Source: Phocoena phocoena
Taxonomy: Eukaryota > Chordata > Mammalia > Artiodactyla > Phocoenidae
NCBI RefSeq assembly: GCF_963924675.1
Contig: NC_089231.1
Location: forward strand, 71,485,191-71,549,190
Direction: 5' to 3'
DNA length: 64,000 bases
Shown here: positions 24,406-36,705 of the stretch, one piece after another
Numbering within the stretch: the stretch's first letter is position 1
Layout: every line of letters begins with the position of its first letter
Position numbers and translations under genes: made by a program
The notes under the pieces: model-generated
The model's input: the letters and a program-made list of their open reading frames with translations, nothing else
What the model was told of the DNA's origin: nothing
Databases searched by the model: none

Positions 24406-24599
24406 TAGGCTTTTGGAGAAGGAGGAGAAGAAAGAAGAAAGAGGAGGCAGCTTGCGAAGGACGGAGGGAGGTGGGCGGCGGCGGCAGGAAGAGCCCCAGG
24501 CAGGCGTGTGCAGGGCTGCGTGCACCCAGACCCCAGCCAGAGAGCTCTCCCTGCTAACTCGGTGAGCCCTGCTTGAGTACCTACAATGATGCTAGTGTG

Positions 24600-24860
24600 C
24601 TGGGGCACGAAGCTGCCAGGAGCAGGGATTTGCACTCAGATGGGCCTGGGTTCGAATCCCAGCTCTGACCCTGCCAAATGGCGTCGTCCTGGACAACCTG
24701 CTCCCCTTCTCTGTGCCTCGGTTCCTTCTGATGCCAAACGAGGTCGGTGAAAAAGATAACAACGACCACAACGGCAACAATAATAATTTCTTCCCTCACA
24801 GGGCAGCTGGGGATGAGGTGAGGTGAGGTCAGAAGAGCGCCTAGCAGATTTCAAGTACTC
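24600..24860 (+). repeat. MIR
   Basis: gggcctgggttcgaatccca, tctctgtgcctcggttcctt, then an AAC/AAT-rich segment and gcgcctagcagatttcaag. Confidence 0.8.
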
Positions 24861-26279
24861 GCTCACTGAAAGCCTTGAGGATGAAGTGTGAGGTGGTGGG
24901 GACATCGAGTGAGAATGATGGAGACCAGGTTCTTGCCCTCTGAGAGCTCAGAATCTACAGGAGGGAAGCACTTGGAAATAAATTATGGCACTGGAGGCTG
25001 AAGGGCCTGGAGTGCACAGGAAAGGGTGCAACCCAGGAGGGCTTCTTAGAGGAAGTGGCATGGAGCCGAGGCTTGAGATACGACCAAACGTTTCTCTTCT
25101 CAGGAGACCCTGTCTTCAAGTAGAAGATTTAGCATCTCTGGAAATACATCTTCTTAGGTCAGAAGTGCCATTTCTATATTCATGGGGCTCTCATTATGGG
25201 CTACCCACCCCCTGGACACATACACCCCCCCACACACACACACACCTCTTTTAGAAATAAAACTTTGGGGAAACTTTTTTTCCCCCAAAAATAATTTATT
25301 CAAAAGAGAAACAATAGCAGTGAAAACAAACTGGGGTGGCCAGGGCTGTAAGGGCTGCAGGTGAACGTCCCAACTTCAGCCCAGCAGCCCTGACTGGCTT
25401 GCAAAATCGAAACTGACAAGAGACCTGATGGGGACCCAAGCTGAGTGACACGTGCTCCAAAATCAGTGACAAGCGTTAAAATAAAAATCTAAATGGCCGT
25501 GGAAGACTTGGCTTTTTCGGGTTTAGAATGAAGGCCCTAGTGCAAAAGGGGTTAAAAACTCCTAATAAAGCAAAATGTTGAAAGCATTTAGATCGCCCCC
25601 ATCCTGCCCTCTGGTGGTCACTTGTGAACACTGCATCAGGAAACTGGTGCTTTCCTTTAATCTGGGAGGAGGACGAGTGGGGGAGAGAACAGAAACTGTA
25701 GCAAGACCCCCCCTGGAGGACACTCAGGGCATTTCTGATGCCCCTTGAAGGTGGAGGCTTCCAAGAGTCTGACATCCCTGGACCCAGCCCGCCGGTGGCA
25801 CCTGCCCACTTTCCCAAGCCTCTGTTTCCCTATGAACTGTGGCAAAGATTCAGCGAGATCGTATGTGAATCGAGACTGCCAATATCGCCTGTGTTAACTG
25901 AAGGTGGCTGGGTGTGGTTAAAAAATTTTTTTTTCTCCAATGTATAAAAACAGTGAGATTTCACAATGAGATCAAATCCCCATCATCAGTTCTGCTTGGA
26001 ACATCGGGTGGTCCAGCCACTCTGGGCAGGACCACCCTGGGAGGGCCCCCGCCCTCTACACTGTTTGTCATTAAAAATTCCCATCCCTGCCTGGCCTGGC
26101 TTCTGAGGGTAGCCCCTGATACAGGATCTCGAGGGACACCGCCCACAAATCTGGATTCAGAAGCCCTGAATGCATCTATCTGAAGCCGGCACTTAGGGAA
26201 TCACCAGGTCAGGGGGTTTCTGAGGTGGAAAGAATGGGGTCCTCGGAGCGCTGTCCCATCCCCCTGACTAAATTCTCTG

Positions 26280-26755
26280 CGTTGCTCCAAGCCCTCCTCT
26301 CTGCTCAGTGACAAGGCCACCCTGCGAGCACAGGGGTCCCCTCCCGGGAGTGTGGCGAGGACAACAAATCTCTATTGCAAAGGCAAAGAGGTCAAGCCCC
26401 CCGGCCACTGCTCAGGCTGAGCCCTCTGCCTGGGCTGCCCTTCCTGCCTCTCCCTACCTGGCTGACTTCTACACACCACCAAGACCCAGTTTCACTGTAC
26501 CTCGAGCCCTTCTGGCTTCCCCACAACCAAGTCAAGGGTGTCCGAGCGCTGTTCCTCTCGCCAGGCCGGTTAGCTGTGCACGTGCCTATCCGTCCTCCCT
26601 GCTCAGCGGCTGACTCAGCCTCTGGTTCACTTGCTCACTCATTCATTCAACATGGCGCTGAACAAAGGAGTCAGGAGCCCGGAAATCCCTCAATTCTTGT
26701 TCGCGGTAGGGAGACAGGAGATCAGGAACCAAATAAATAGTAAGTGCAGACAGAG
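26280..26755 (+). repeat. L2-like stretch
   Basis: Pyrimidine-rich L2-type text: cctgggctgcccttcctgcc, acccagtttcactgtacctc. The end near 26640-26755 looks like an antisense L2 fragment (tcattcattcaacatgg). Confidence 0.5.
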
Positions 26756-26799
26756 GTTAGAAGAGTGAAGAAATGAAACCGGTACAAGGGGACTGTAAA

Positions 26800-27245
26800 A
26801 ATGAGGGGAGTGCCAAAAAGTGGAAACACACCAAATGTCCATCAATCGACACACAGCCAAAGTGTGGTATGTTGACGTGACAGAGTATTATCTAGCCGTA
26901 AAAAGGAACAGAGTATCCGTCCATGGCCCGGATGGACCTAGAAAACATAAAGATGAGTAAAATAAGACTGACCCAGAAGGACAGATGCTGTGTGATTCCA
27001 TTTATACAAGGTACCTAGAACAGGCAATTCTTACAGACAGAAAACAGGAGAGGGTTTGCCTAGGGCTGGGGACCGACTGGGGGTGGCAGCCAATGGGTAC
27101 GGCTTTCTTTTTGGGTGAGGAACACATTCTAGAGGTGACTGTGGTGATGGCTGCACGTATTAAAAACCACTGAATTCTACCCTTTGAATGAGTGAATTGT
27201 ATGTCATGTGAATTACATCTTGATAAAGCTGTTACATTTTGAAAA
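26800..27245 (+). mobile_element. L1 3' fragment
   Basis: Contains ccaaatgtccatcaatcgac, agtattatctagccgtaaaa, gtgattccatttatacaagg and gaattacatcttgataaagc, in the usual L1M 3' order. Confidence 0.8.
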
Positions 27246-27374
27246 GTGAGCCAAGTCCAAGAAAAACGTTAACTATGTATTAGTCCAGGTGGTTCATGAA
27301 AATGAAAAATGTTCAGAGTGATACATGAGAATGACTAGGGTTTGGGAAACATCAAATTCATGTGTTAGATCCTC

Positions 27375-27560
27375 CAAGCACAAGCTCCGTGTGGGTTCAA
27401 ATCCCAGCTCTGTCACCTCCTGGCTTCATGATGTGGGCAAGTGACCTCACCTCTCTGGGCCCCAGCTTTGCCAACTGGAAAATGGGAACAAGAATAGTTC
27501 CCACCTCATAGGGTCACCGTGAGAATGAACCGAACACGGTGCCTGGCACATCCTAGGAGG
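27375..27560 (+). repeat. MIR
   Basis: gtgggttcaaatcccagctc, acctctctgggccccagctt, ggtgcctggcacatcctagg. Confidence 0.85.
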
Positions 27561-27689
27561 TGGATAAATTGTATCAAGGAGGGGCCCAGGGACTGACTGC
27601 TAAGGGGTGCTTGGCTTCCTTGGGGTGTAATGAAAATCTTCTCAAATTGATTGCTTGATGGATGCACAAGTTTGTGAGTATACCAGAAG

Positions 27690-27860
27690 TGGAGTAAACC
27701 CTCGCGCTGCATGTCTGCTATGTGCTGGGCACCGTGCTGGGTGTTCCCTGCTTCTCAGAGCCTCCACTCTGATGGGGGAGGAAGACACGGGGTGACGGGA
27801 GGACATTGCATGTGACACAGGCGTCTGCGGTCCTTCTAGAGACGTGGCATCAGGGAAGGC
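27690..27860 (-). repeat. L2 3' end, antisense
   Basis: tctgctatgtgctgggcacc, cttctcagagcctccactct. Confidence 0.6.
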
Positions 27861-28249
27861 CCCGCTGAGCGGTGACACTGAGCTGAGAGATGCCCTGAGA
27901 GGAGGGGAGTCAGGAGGGAATCTGGAGGACAGCAAACAGCCTGTGCTAAGGGCCTGGCTGGAAACACACCCGCATGTGAAGGGAACATTCTGGAGGCCAG
28001 TGTGGCTTGAGTGGGGTGAGTGGAGATTGAGTGCTGGGAGCAGAGGTCACGTGGGTGGCCAGGGGCCAAACCACACACAGTCCTTTAGGCCGTTTGTGCC
28101 CACGAACTGGAGCCTGAGTGCGACGGGATTTTATCCTCCAGGAACCGATGTGAACCTGGCTTCTCTCCAGCGTGCGGTAGGTGCTCGGCAAACGTTTCTG
28201 GAATGAACTCCGAACTCTGCCTGGGCCCTGGACCACTAAGTCCAACTTG

Positions 28250-28380
28250 GCAATTTACCAATGTCTTTCTCATCCACTCATGACAGCCTGTGAGGGGCAT
28301 GGAGTGGGCTTCACCCCATTTCACAGATGAGGGAAATAAAGCTCAGCGAGGTGTCCGAAGCCAGAGAGTGGCAGCTGAAC
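28250..28380 (-). repeat. MIR fragment, antisense
   Basis: ccccatttcacagatgaggg, agctcagcgaggtgtccgaa. Confidence 0.75.
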
Positions 28381-28432
28381 AAGGTTAGATGAGAATACGG
28401 GTCGAGTGGGGTTTATTCGGGGTTCCCGCAGG

Positions 28433-28451
28433 TGTGTGTGTGTGTGTGTGT
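28433..28451 (+). repeat. (GT)n microsatellite
   Basis: About nine GT units followed by tacatatacaca. Confidence 0.9.
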
Positions 28452-29094
28452 ACATATACACAAGAGCGCTTGTGTGCACCCTGGAAGCAGAAATGGTGTG
28501 GCCCCAGCAACCCTGCCAGGGTGCTGTGTCTCAATCGCCTGTACAGGTGAAGCAAGTAATTGTGACTGTTAGCAGTTGAAAGTGTATGTTCATTAATGAT
28601 TTACTTTCTTACAAAAAAAAAAAAGAAATGAGAGTCAGGATTATTCTAGTATTAGCATCATTCTCACGCAAGGGCACATCAACATATTTTCCCAAGGAGG
28701 TGAAACTAAAGGACGAGATCATCCTCTGCCCTCTGGGCCTCTGCTTCCTCACCTGTGCAATGGCGGCAGTGTGCCATGGCACGGAATGGGTTAACACGTG
28801 GACAAGGTGAACAGGTCCCAGGATATCCTCCCAGCGCCCACAAGCTGCCCGCCCAGCCCCAGCAGGGAGGCTTCGCAAGCGGAGCAGGTGTTCAGGTCAT
28901 TCACTGGCCTTTGGCCTCTGTGGGTGGCAGGCACCTGGCTGGGGGTCCTCCGTGGCCTCAGTGCCCAGGAACCCACAGAGCCCCGGGAGTTCCAGGGGCA
29001 CAACTGAAACAGAATTCAGCCCAGCAGGACTCCCCTGTCCTCACAAAACGCCCTCACCCCTCCCCGGCCGCAAGGGGCGAGTCCACAGGCCAAG

Positions 29095-29400
29095 AATCAA
29101 TCCAGGTGTTGCGATTCCTTTGCTGTGTGCCCTTGGGCCAGTCACCTCCCCTCTCTGAGCCTCGAGTTCAGCATCTCTAAAATGGGCATCTTCCTAGCAC
29201 CTCAGGATACAGTGGGGTCACTCAGGGGGAAAATGCCAGGATATGGCCCTCAACAAAGTCTAAGGGCCCAGGCCTCAGGTTCCTCATCTACAACATGGGG
29301 ACAACCTCTTGGGGTATGAGAGGATTCAATGGGATAGTGGAATAACGTTTGTACAGCACTCAGCGCAGGGACTGTCACGTAGAAACTCAATATATGATAT
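29095..29400 (+). repeat. two MIR-like fragments
   Basis: gggccagtcacctcccctct with catctctaaaatgggcatct; then ggttcctcatctacaacatg with acgtttgtacagcactcagc. Confidence 0.72.
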
Positions 29401-29424
29401 ACAGTCACGGTAACAACAGCAAAC

Positions 29425-29640
29425 ACTTAAAAAACACCTACTAGGTGTCAACCACTGTTCACAGTGCCTTCTGACATTAATTCATCTAAACTCAGTTCAT
29501 TTCTAACAAGTTGGCTCTATTATTATCCCTCTTTTACAGATGGGGAAACAGAGGCATAGAGATATTAACCCACACAAGGTCACATGGCTGAGAAGTAACA
29601 GAGTTAAGATTCAAACCCAGGCTCTCTGGCTTAAGATACA
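29425..29640 (-). repeat. MIR, antisense, near full length
   Basis: cacctactaggtgtcaacca, tattatccctcttttacaga, aggtcacatggctgagaagt, attcaaacccaggctctctg. Confidence 0.85.
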
Positions 29641-29689
29641 CTTCAACTAAAAAATTATTTTTGGTATGCATATTATAACACAAATTAAA

Positions 29690-29857
29690 AAAATTATTTT
29701 CTGCGCAACAACAAAAAAGTAGTAGATAGATGTAATCAAAATTGAAAACTTTCATGCATCAAAGAGCACTACTAAGAGAATGAAAAAACAGTCCACAGAA
29801 TGGGAGAAAATATTTGCAGATCACGTATCTAATAAGAGACAAATAGCCAGGATATAC

Positions 29858-29894
<37 letters not shown>

Positions 29895-30755
29895 CACACA
29901 TCAATCTGATTCAAAAATGGGCAAAGATACACAACTAGCCAAGAAGCACAAGAAAAGATATTCAGTATCATTAGTTGTTAGGGGAATGCAAATCAAATCC
30001 ACGAGGAGATACCACTTCACACCCATTAGGATAGATAGTATTTTTAAAAAAAACACAGAAAATGACAAGTGTTGGTGAAGATGTGGAGAAATTAGAACCC
30101 TTGTGCATTATTGCTGGTGACAATGTAAATTGGTGAAGCCACTGTGGTGAACCCTCAAAAAGTTAAACGTAGAATTACCATATTTTTTTGAGCAATTCCA
30201 CTCTCCGGTATAGACTCAAAATAATGGATAGCAGGGACTCAGACAGATACTTGCACACCAATGTCACTAGTAGCATTATTCACAATAGTCAAAAGGTGGA
30301 CACAACCCAAGTGTCCATCCACAGAAGAACGGACAAACAAAATGTGTTCTGTACATATGACGGACTATTTTTCAGCCATAAAAAGGAGTGGAGTGCTGAC
30401 ACGTGCTACACCACGGACAAATAAATAAACAAAACAAGCCAAACACAAAAGGATACACATTGTATGATTCCATTTATATGAAGTACCCAGAAAGGGCAAA
30501 TTCATAGAGGCAGAAAGTAGAGTAGAGGTTACCGGGGGCTGTGGGAGTCGGGGAGTGGGAGTTAGTGTTTCACGGCACAGACAGACTTTCTGTTCGGGAT
30601 GATGAGAAAAGCTCTGCCGATGGATGGTGGTGATGGTTACAAAACACCGAGAATTTATCTAATGACATACATTATTATAGATGTATAGTAAGCTTAAAAT
30701 GGTTAAAATGGTAAATTTTATGTTATGTGTATTTAACCACAGTAATTTTTTTTTT
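29690..30755 (+). mobile_element. L1 3' region, about 1.07 kb
   Basis: End of ORF2-like sequence (tggagaaattagaacccttg, gcattattcacaatagtcaa) through the 3' UTR to tatttaaccacagtaatttt. It carries a (TG)15 microsatellite at 29861-29890. All frames are broken. Confidence 0.83.
29861..29890 (+). repeat. (TG)15 microsatellite
   Basis: Fifteen uninterrupted TG dinucleotides inside an L1 3' region. Likely length-polymorphic. Confidence 0.95.
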
Positions 30756-30759
30756 AATC

Positions 30760-31150
30760 GTCTTGCCCAAATTGTTCCAACATCCTAACCAGTCTCCAAG
30801 CTTCCAGTTTACCCTCTCCAACCCTTCTCTGCAATGCCACTAGAGGGGGCTCCAGGCCGCACCTCTGACCTTCTCTAACCCTGGTCCTAACTTCCCTTGG
30901 CTCTTCCACGCCTCTGGCCGGCGAACATCACGCCCCTTATTCTAACCCTGAAGGCTCATCCCCACCGCTCCCCAGGTAACCCCCTCGAAGCTCCTGGAAA
31001 ACCCCACATTGTCCCACCCAACACCAGAGTATTAGCTCCAGGAGAGCAGGAACCACGTCTTGTTCACTGCTGTACCTGATGGGCCCAAAACAGCACATAA
31101 CACATAGTAGATACTCATGCATTTCTGTTGAAAGAAAGAGTGAGTGACTA
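30760..31150 (+). repeat. L2 3' portion
   Basis: gcaatgccactagagggggc, aggagagcaggaaccacgtc, ttgttcactgctgtacctga, catagtagatactcatgc. Confidence 0.75.
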
Positions 31151-31402
31151 AATCAACAAATAACTAGTTTGTACCGTCCTGGCTTTACAGTCTAGGAATG
31201 TGAGCGATTTGAGGACAAGTTAGCTTGTTCATCTTTGGTATCTGTAAAGCTTTGCATGAATTAATAACTGGGTGGAGGATGGATGGATGGGTAGGTAGAT
31301 GGCTGGGAGGGTAGATGAGTGAGTGGGTGGAGAGAGAACTGGGTAAATGAATAAATACAAAATCTTCCCAATACAAAATCTCAGGCACAACTGGTTATTT
31401 GC

Positions 31403-31607
31403 TTTTTTTTTTTTTTGTGGTACGCAGGCCTCTCACTGTTGTGGCCTCTCCCGTTGCGGAGCACAGGCTCCGGACGTGCAGGCTCAGCGGCCATGGCTCA
31501 CGGGCCCAGCCGCTCCGCGGCATGTGGGATCTTCCCGGACCGGGGCACGAACCCGTGTCGCCTGCATTGGCAGGGGACTCTCAACCACTGCGCCACCAGG
31601 GAAGCCC
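31403..31607 (-). mobile_element. CHR-type SINE
   Basis: Reverse-orientation copy: T-tract, then ggtacgcaggcctctcactg, ending accagggaagccc. TSD tggttatttgc / tggtcatttgc (31392-31402, 31608-31618; one mismatch). Confidence 0.92.
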
Positions 31608-31839
31608 TGGTCATTTGCATTTTAAGACCTAGGAAATGAAAGCTTTCTGGTCTGGCTGGTTTTAATCCAGAAAAGGAACTTTAATCAGCTGAGATATAAA
31701 TTACTCCATTCTTCTCCAGCCCTTTGGACTCAACAGTGAAAGACAAGAAGCCATTAACAAATGAAATTAGCCACCTGTCAGAGGATTCCGGGGCCTCCTA
31801 AGAGCCCAGCTTGCTGTCCAGATCCTCACCACTCAGCTC

Positions 31840-32060
31840 CACGTCACGCGCCTAGAGCTGGCCCATCATCCGAACTCACCCAGGCTGAAGGAGTCACTCT
31901 GGCCACTGGGCCGGCTCCCACCCGGCCTGTTCCTTCCACCTCAGCCTTCCTTCCCTTCCCTGAGGCTTGCTCCCCAGCAGACTGGGGGCCTTGGAGGGTG
32001 GGGATTGTGTCCTCCAATCCCTGAAGCCCAGTGCCCAGCACACATCTCACATCACAGCAC
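31840..32060 (+). repeat. L2 fragment
   Basis: ggagggtggggattgtgtcc, gaagcccagtgcccagcaca. Confidence 0.55.
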
Positions 32061-32158
32061 ACAGATGCTGGGTAGATTTTCTCTCTTGTCCTGTATCCTG
32101 GTTTGGAGGCCCCAGGCTTCCTTGACAAGGAAGCCGGACTGTACTAAACCATGCTATT

Positions 32159-32294
32159 CGGTTTTTGTTGCCGTTGTTGCTTTGGCTGCACCACGCGGCT
32201 TGCAGGATCCTAGTTCCCCAACCAGAGATTGAACCCATGCCCCCTGCAGTGGAAGCGCGGAGTCCCGACCACTGGACCGCCACGGAATTCCCGG
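32159..32294 (-). mobile_element. CHR-related SINE, short older type
   Basis: Reverse copy with body ggctgcaccacgcggcttgc, ending ggaccgccacggaattccc. A short TSD atgctat is visible on both sides. The divergence suggests an older subfamily. Confidence 0.8.
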
Positions 32295-32745
32295 CAATGC
32301 TATCTGAACGACCAATGGCCATTTCCAACGTGGCCAACTTCCAGCATGGAACACTGACTTTTCCAGACCCTCTTGCTGTTAGCAGTGGCCGTGTGACCCA
32401 TTACTGCCCTCTGGGAGGGTGCTCCAGGGAGAGCTGTTGCTTTCTTGCAAACTCAGCTGACATGGCCCCTCTGGCTTCCCACTTCTTCCCACCTGAAAGT
32501 GGACCGAATGGCTGGAAAAGTGACAGCCACCTTGGGACCATGAGGCACGAAGCAGGAGGGAAAGCCCAAGAGACTCTCAGAGGTGCTGACCTAAGTCAGC
32601 CGCTGCCCACCTCCAGATATCTTGCTGCGTGAGGCAAATTAGGCCTTTCAATTAAGCCAGTGAGCCACGTTCCTGGTACAGTCCAGCATGACGTGGACAC
32701 AGGCCCAACTTCATATGTGGGAACACCAAGCAACACAGTATGGGG

Positions 32746-32945
32746 NNNNNNNNNNNNNNNNNNNNNNNNNNNNNNNNNNNNNNNNNNNNNNNNNNNNNNN
32801 NNNNNNNNNNNNNNNNNNNNNNNNNNNNNNNNNNNNNNNNNNNNNNNNNNNNNNNNNNNNNNNNNNNNNNNNNNNNNNNNNNNNNNNNNNNNNNNNNNNN
32901 NNNNNNNNNNNNNNNNNNNNNNNNNNNNNNNNNNNNNNNNNNNNN
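32746..32945. other. assembly gap (200 N)
   Basis: Exactly 200 unknown bases inside the large intron. The round number suggests an arbitrary scaffold-gap placeholder. Apparent open frames crossing it are artefacts. Confidence 0.99.
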
Positions 32946-33119
32946 CAGGAGGTGTGTCACTGCTCAAAAGCAAGAACCACTGGGTCATCAGCAGGACGTA
33001 TGGGAAAAGTGAGAGCTCAGGATTAAAACACACACTGGGCGGGGTGGGGCGGTGTCCAGGAATGACTTCCAGGCCATCTCCTGGACCCTGCATGACACTC
33101 AGGAATAGAACACAATTTC

Positions 33120-33385
33120 ACACCCCCCAACCCTGGCCCAAGCTGCTCCCTCCACCAGGGGCAAACCACTTCTTCCCAGACCACACCCATCTGGCAAACG
33201 CTTGTTCATCTTTGAAGACTTAAAACAATTGTCCCTCCTCTGTGAGACCTCCCCAGATGGAGAGATATACTCCCTAATTTTGGGAGGGGGGGACTTGGAA
33301 CCATGAGCAAATTGAACGAGGGAATGCAGGTGAAGCACGCAACAGGGCGCCTGGCACACACAGCAAGGGTTCAGTGAACCAGAGC
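33120..33385 (+). repeat. L2 fragment
   Basis: ttcatctttgaagacttaaa, cctctgtgagacctccccag, gggcgcctggcacacacagc. Confidence 0.65.
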
Positions 33386-33477
33386 CATTAGAACCCAAGG
33401 CAGTTATTTAGTTACCTTCTTATCCACCTGTGTCTTATTCCTAACATGCAGATAAACATTTGTCAAAAGAAAGACTG

Positions 33478-33687
33478 GGGGGCTTCTCTGGTGGCGCAGT
33501 GGTTGAGAGTCCGCCTGCCGATGCAGGAGACACGGGTTCGTGTCCCAGTCTGGGAGGATCCCACATGCCGCGGAGCGGCTGGGCCCGTGAGCCATGGCCT
33601 CTGAGCCTGCGTGTCCGGAGCCTGTGCTCCGCAACGGGAGAGGCCACAACAGTGAGAGGCCAGCATACCGCAAAAAAAAACAAAAAG
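33478..33687 (+). mobile_element. CHR-type SINE
   Basis: Head ggcttctctggtggcgcag, tail with interrupted A-tract. Perfect 13-bp TSD aaaagaaagactg at 33465-33477 and 33688-33700. Confidence 0.93.
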
Positions 33688-33724
33688 AAAAGAAAGACTG
33701 AACCCCCGAAATGTTCCATCTCAG

Positions 33725-33960
33725 CCCAACTGGGCTGGTCACTGACCCCCCGACACGCCTCTCGCTTCACCTCACCATGCCTTTGCACGCGTTGTCCCTA
33801 TGTCCTGAGTGCCCGCCTTCACCTAACTACGCCCTCCCGGGCCACCCCCAGGCCCGCCTGGACTGTGGACCCAAGGAAACTGAGTGAGAGACTCTCCAGG
33901 GCCCCCTCACTCAGGGCCTGGCACAAAGCAGGCCCACGAGGGGGTGAACTCATCACTAGA
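33725..33960 (+). repeat. L2 fragment
   Basis: tcaccatgcctttgcacgcg, cactcagggcctggcacaaa. Confidence 0.6.
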
Positions 33961-34538
33961 TGAGCCACCAAATGCTGACCGACGGGTTTGGGGATTTGGG
34001 AGAACATTCTTGAGGTTACCAGAGGCCCATCTGCCACATCGCAGGGAAGCCCCAGAGCCAGTGAATCTGTGCCTTCACGGTCACGGGAGGGGCCTCTGGG
34101 GTGAACCATGACCCAAGGTCGTGGTCCACGACTGAATCACTGTGTTTTACGATCCCAGCACGAGTGCGAGCCAAAGGCTCACTTTACGAGGAAAAGAGGG
34201 CGTGCCCATCCACCACCACCCGTGGATGGTGGAGGGAGGAGGCTGGGCGCAGGACTACGACCTGCCACACAGACCGGAGGTCCTAAGGACGGCCCTGAAA
34301 GAAGCGGGGGAGCAGAAAGAGCAGAGAGCACCGGCCAGGGACTCAGAACTCCAGTCCCAGCCCAGCCTGGCTGCCGTGGGACCCCCCGGACAGAACACCT
34401 CCCCTCCCCTGCCCTCCGTTTCCTCAACGGCAAAAAAAACTCCTAAAAGATGGGACAACTTCCCGTTCCATCAGCAGCTCTTTGAGAGAATATAGAGGAA
34501 AAAAACAGCTGACAGCAAATCATAATTAACAACACAGT

Positions 34539-34900
34539 GGGACTTCCGTGGTGGCGCAGCGGTTAAGAATCCGCCTGACAATGTAGGGGACACGGGTTCG
34601 AGCCCTGGTCCGGGAAGATCCCACATGTCGCGGAGCAACTAAGCCTGTGCGCCACAACTACTGACCCTGCGCTCTAGAGCCCGCGAGCCACAACTACTGA
34701 GCCCGTGTGTCACAACTACTGAAGCCCGCGTGCCTAGAGCCCATGCTCCACAACGAGATAAGCCACCGCAATGAGAAGCCCGCGTACCGCAATGAAGAGC
34801 AGCCCCCGCTCCCCGCAACTAGAGAAAGCCTACGTGTAGCAACAAAGACCCAACGCAGCCAAAAATAAATAAATTTATTTTTAAAAAAACCCCAAAGAAA
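34539..34900 (+). mobile_element. CHR-type SINE, long form with internal repeats
   Basis: Head gggacttccgtggtggcgca, followed by several degenerate repeats of 'gccacaactactga', and an aaataaatttattt tail. TSD aacacagt at 34531-34538 and 34901-34908. Confidence 0.9.
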
Positions 34901-34909
34901 AACACAGTA

Positions 34910-35170
34910 ACATTTATCAGGCAGTTACTCTCCATCAGTGCTTTATACGCATCATCTCTTTTCAGCCCCATCCTCCTACCACACAATGAGGTAGACTCAG
35001 ACCTTGGGAGAGGCACTTACTGGCTCTGAGCCTCAGTTTTCCCACCTGTAAAATGGGGATAAACTAGTATCTACACCACCCAGTAAGCACTGTGGTGGGC
35101 ACTGTGGTGGGCACTGTTATTCCTGCAATCCACCACTTTACAGAGGAAAAAAAGAGAGGCACTGAGTGCT
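34910..35170. repeat. overlapping MIR fragments
   Basis: Antisense tatcaggcagttactctcca; sense tctgagcctcagttttccca and ctgtaaaatggggataaact; then antisense ccactttacagaggaaaaa. Carries a short tandem gcactgtggtgg duplication near 35090. Confidence 0.6.
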
Positions 35171-35439
35171 AAACTCACTCGTTTGCCGCCTCTATGAAGC
35201 GGCCGGGCGGAACCGATCTGACCTCATGTTCAGGGTCTGACCAGCTGGGGGTGGGCAGGGCTCTGCAGATCAGCAGGGCATCGGCCCCAGTGGGTCCCAG
35301 GCACCCTTTGGAGGGTGGCCAACCCTGTGCTGGACAAATATCACATTCTCAGCCCCGGGGATTGGTTGGCTGTCTTGTTTCCTTGTGAGCGATGCCCCAA
35401 GCACTGCAGGCCCAAGGGGAGAGAGGGGCTGGCAGAGTG

Positions 35440-35610
35440 GTCCCAGGCCAAAAGCACAGGCCTGAGACAAAAGGAGCCCAGGGCTAAGGCTGGAGGCGAA
35501 AAAGGCCCAGTATGCATTCCAGCTCCCCCATTTGCTAACTGTGTGGCCTCGGGCAAGTGGCTTAACCTCTCTGAGACTCGGTTTCCTCCTCTGCAAAATG
35601 GGATTCATAT
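35440..35610 (+). repeat. MIR
   Basis: aactgtgtggcctcgggcaa, ttaacctctctgagactcgg, cctcctctgcaaaatgggat. Confidence 0.83.
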
Positions 35611-35939
35611 TCCCTAACATGAGTGGGGAGTGGGGACTGACAAGGCCTGGAGCACAGACTCAAAAAAGGGAGATGAACGTGAATCTCAATTGGAAGTCAA
35701 CAGTACAAAGTCATCAATCAAAACAGTGACGGGAGTAATGGCGGATGGCGTTTATCCACTAGTGAGTGAATCCTCGAACGTACCACGGAGTATAAAACGC
35801 AGGACTGACCACCTCCTACCTCCAGAGGGGTAGGGGCAGCTGGCAGGGCCAAGGGCTCAGGACCCCAGGCCTCACCTGAAGGGTTGCCCTGCCTACGTCA
35901 GGCCCTCTCTCGGGGCCTCAGTTTCCCCGTTCATAATGA

Positions 35940-36050
35940 GAAAGTTGGACTAGGAGAGAAAAAAGGGAGACGACAGGAGGAGGGGGAGTTAGGAGGAGGA
36001 GGAGGAGGGGGCAAGGGAGGTGGAAGAGAAGGAGAGGAAAAGGAAAGCGG
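35940..36050 (+). repeat. purine-rich tract
   Basis: Over 100 bp almost wholly A/G, with GGA/GGAG repeats. A low-complexity stretch, not a gene. Confidence 0.85.
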
Positions 36051-36119
36051 GAACAGTGATCCCCGCAGCCAAGGCATTAACTGGGAATTTACTCTCCTGA
36101 GGGCTGAGTGACCTCATTT

Positions 36120-36260
36120 ACTGCTCACAAAAATACTCTGGAGGCCACTTAGGACCAGCCTCATTTTACAGAAGCAAAAACTGAGGCTCAGTGGGGTCCA
36201 TCAGACCACTTGCCTGAGGTCACAGAGTGCCAGAGTCAGAACTTGAACCTACTTCTTTCA
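36120..36260 (-). repeat. MIR fragment, antisense
   Basis: cctcattttacagaagcaaa, cctgaggtcacagagtgcca, gaacttgaacctacttcttt. Confidence 0.78.
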
Positions 36261-36631
36261 GCCTCCAGAGCCCCAATGCTGAGGTCCCCCCAGACAGGCT
36301 TTTGGAGCCATCAGAAAGTGAGCTGAACACCATCACCCCCTGGTGGCCACTACCTGGAATTGCAGGTGTCAGTCCTGAAAGCAGGGAACCGAGGTCTGGG
36401 GCCCCAGCTCTGTTTTGCTCAGGCTCAGTACCCCAACCCGTCCACCTCTGGGGGAGAGGTGATCAAGCAGGCAGTAATGGGGCAGGGGTCTTGGGGGACA
36501 GAAGGAGGGAGCCACCTGACGACTCCATGGACAAAGGCTCCTCAGTGACAGAGGGAGAAAGGGGAGGGGCCAGCAAGCAGAGACTGTAAAAAGACAGGGT
36601 TTGAATGCTCTTCGCTCCATGGCCTTTGTCT

Positions 36632-36635
<4 letters not shown>

Positions 36636-36702
<67 letters not shown>
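36636..36702 (+). repeat. compound (CT)n(CA)n microsatellite
   Basis: About 16 CT units run directly into about 18 CA units, 67 bp in all. Confidence 0.95.

Positions 36703-36705
<3 letters not shown>

Noticed and set aside
32596..33223. Open frames spanning the N gap
   Set aside because: The run of unknown residues is an artefact of 200 N bases.
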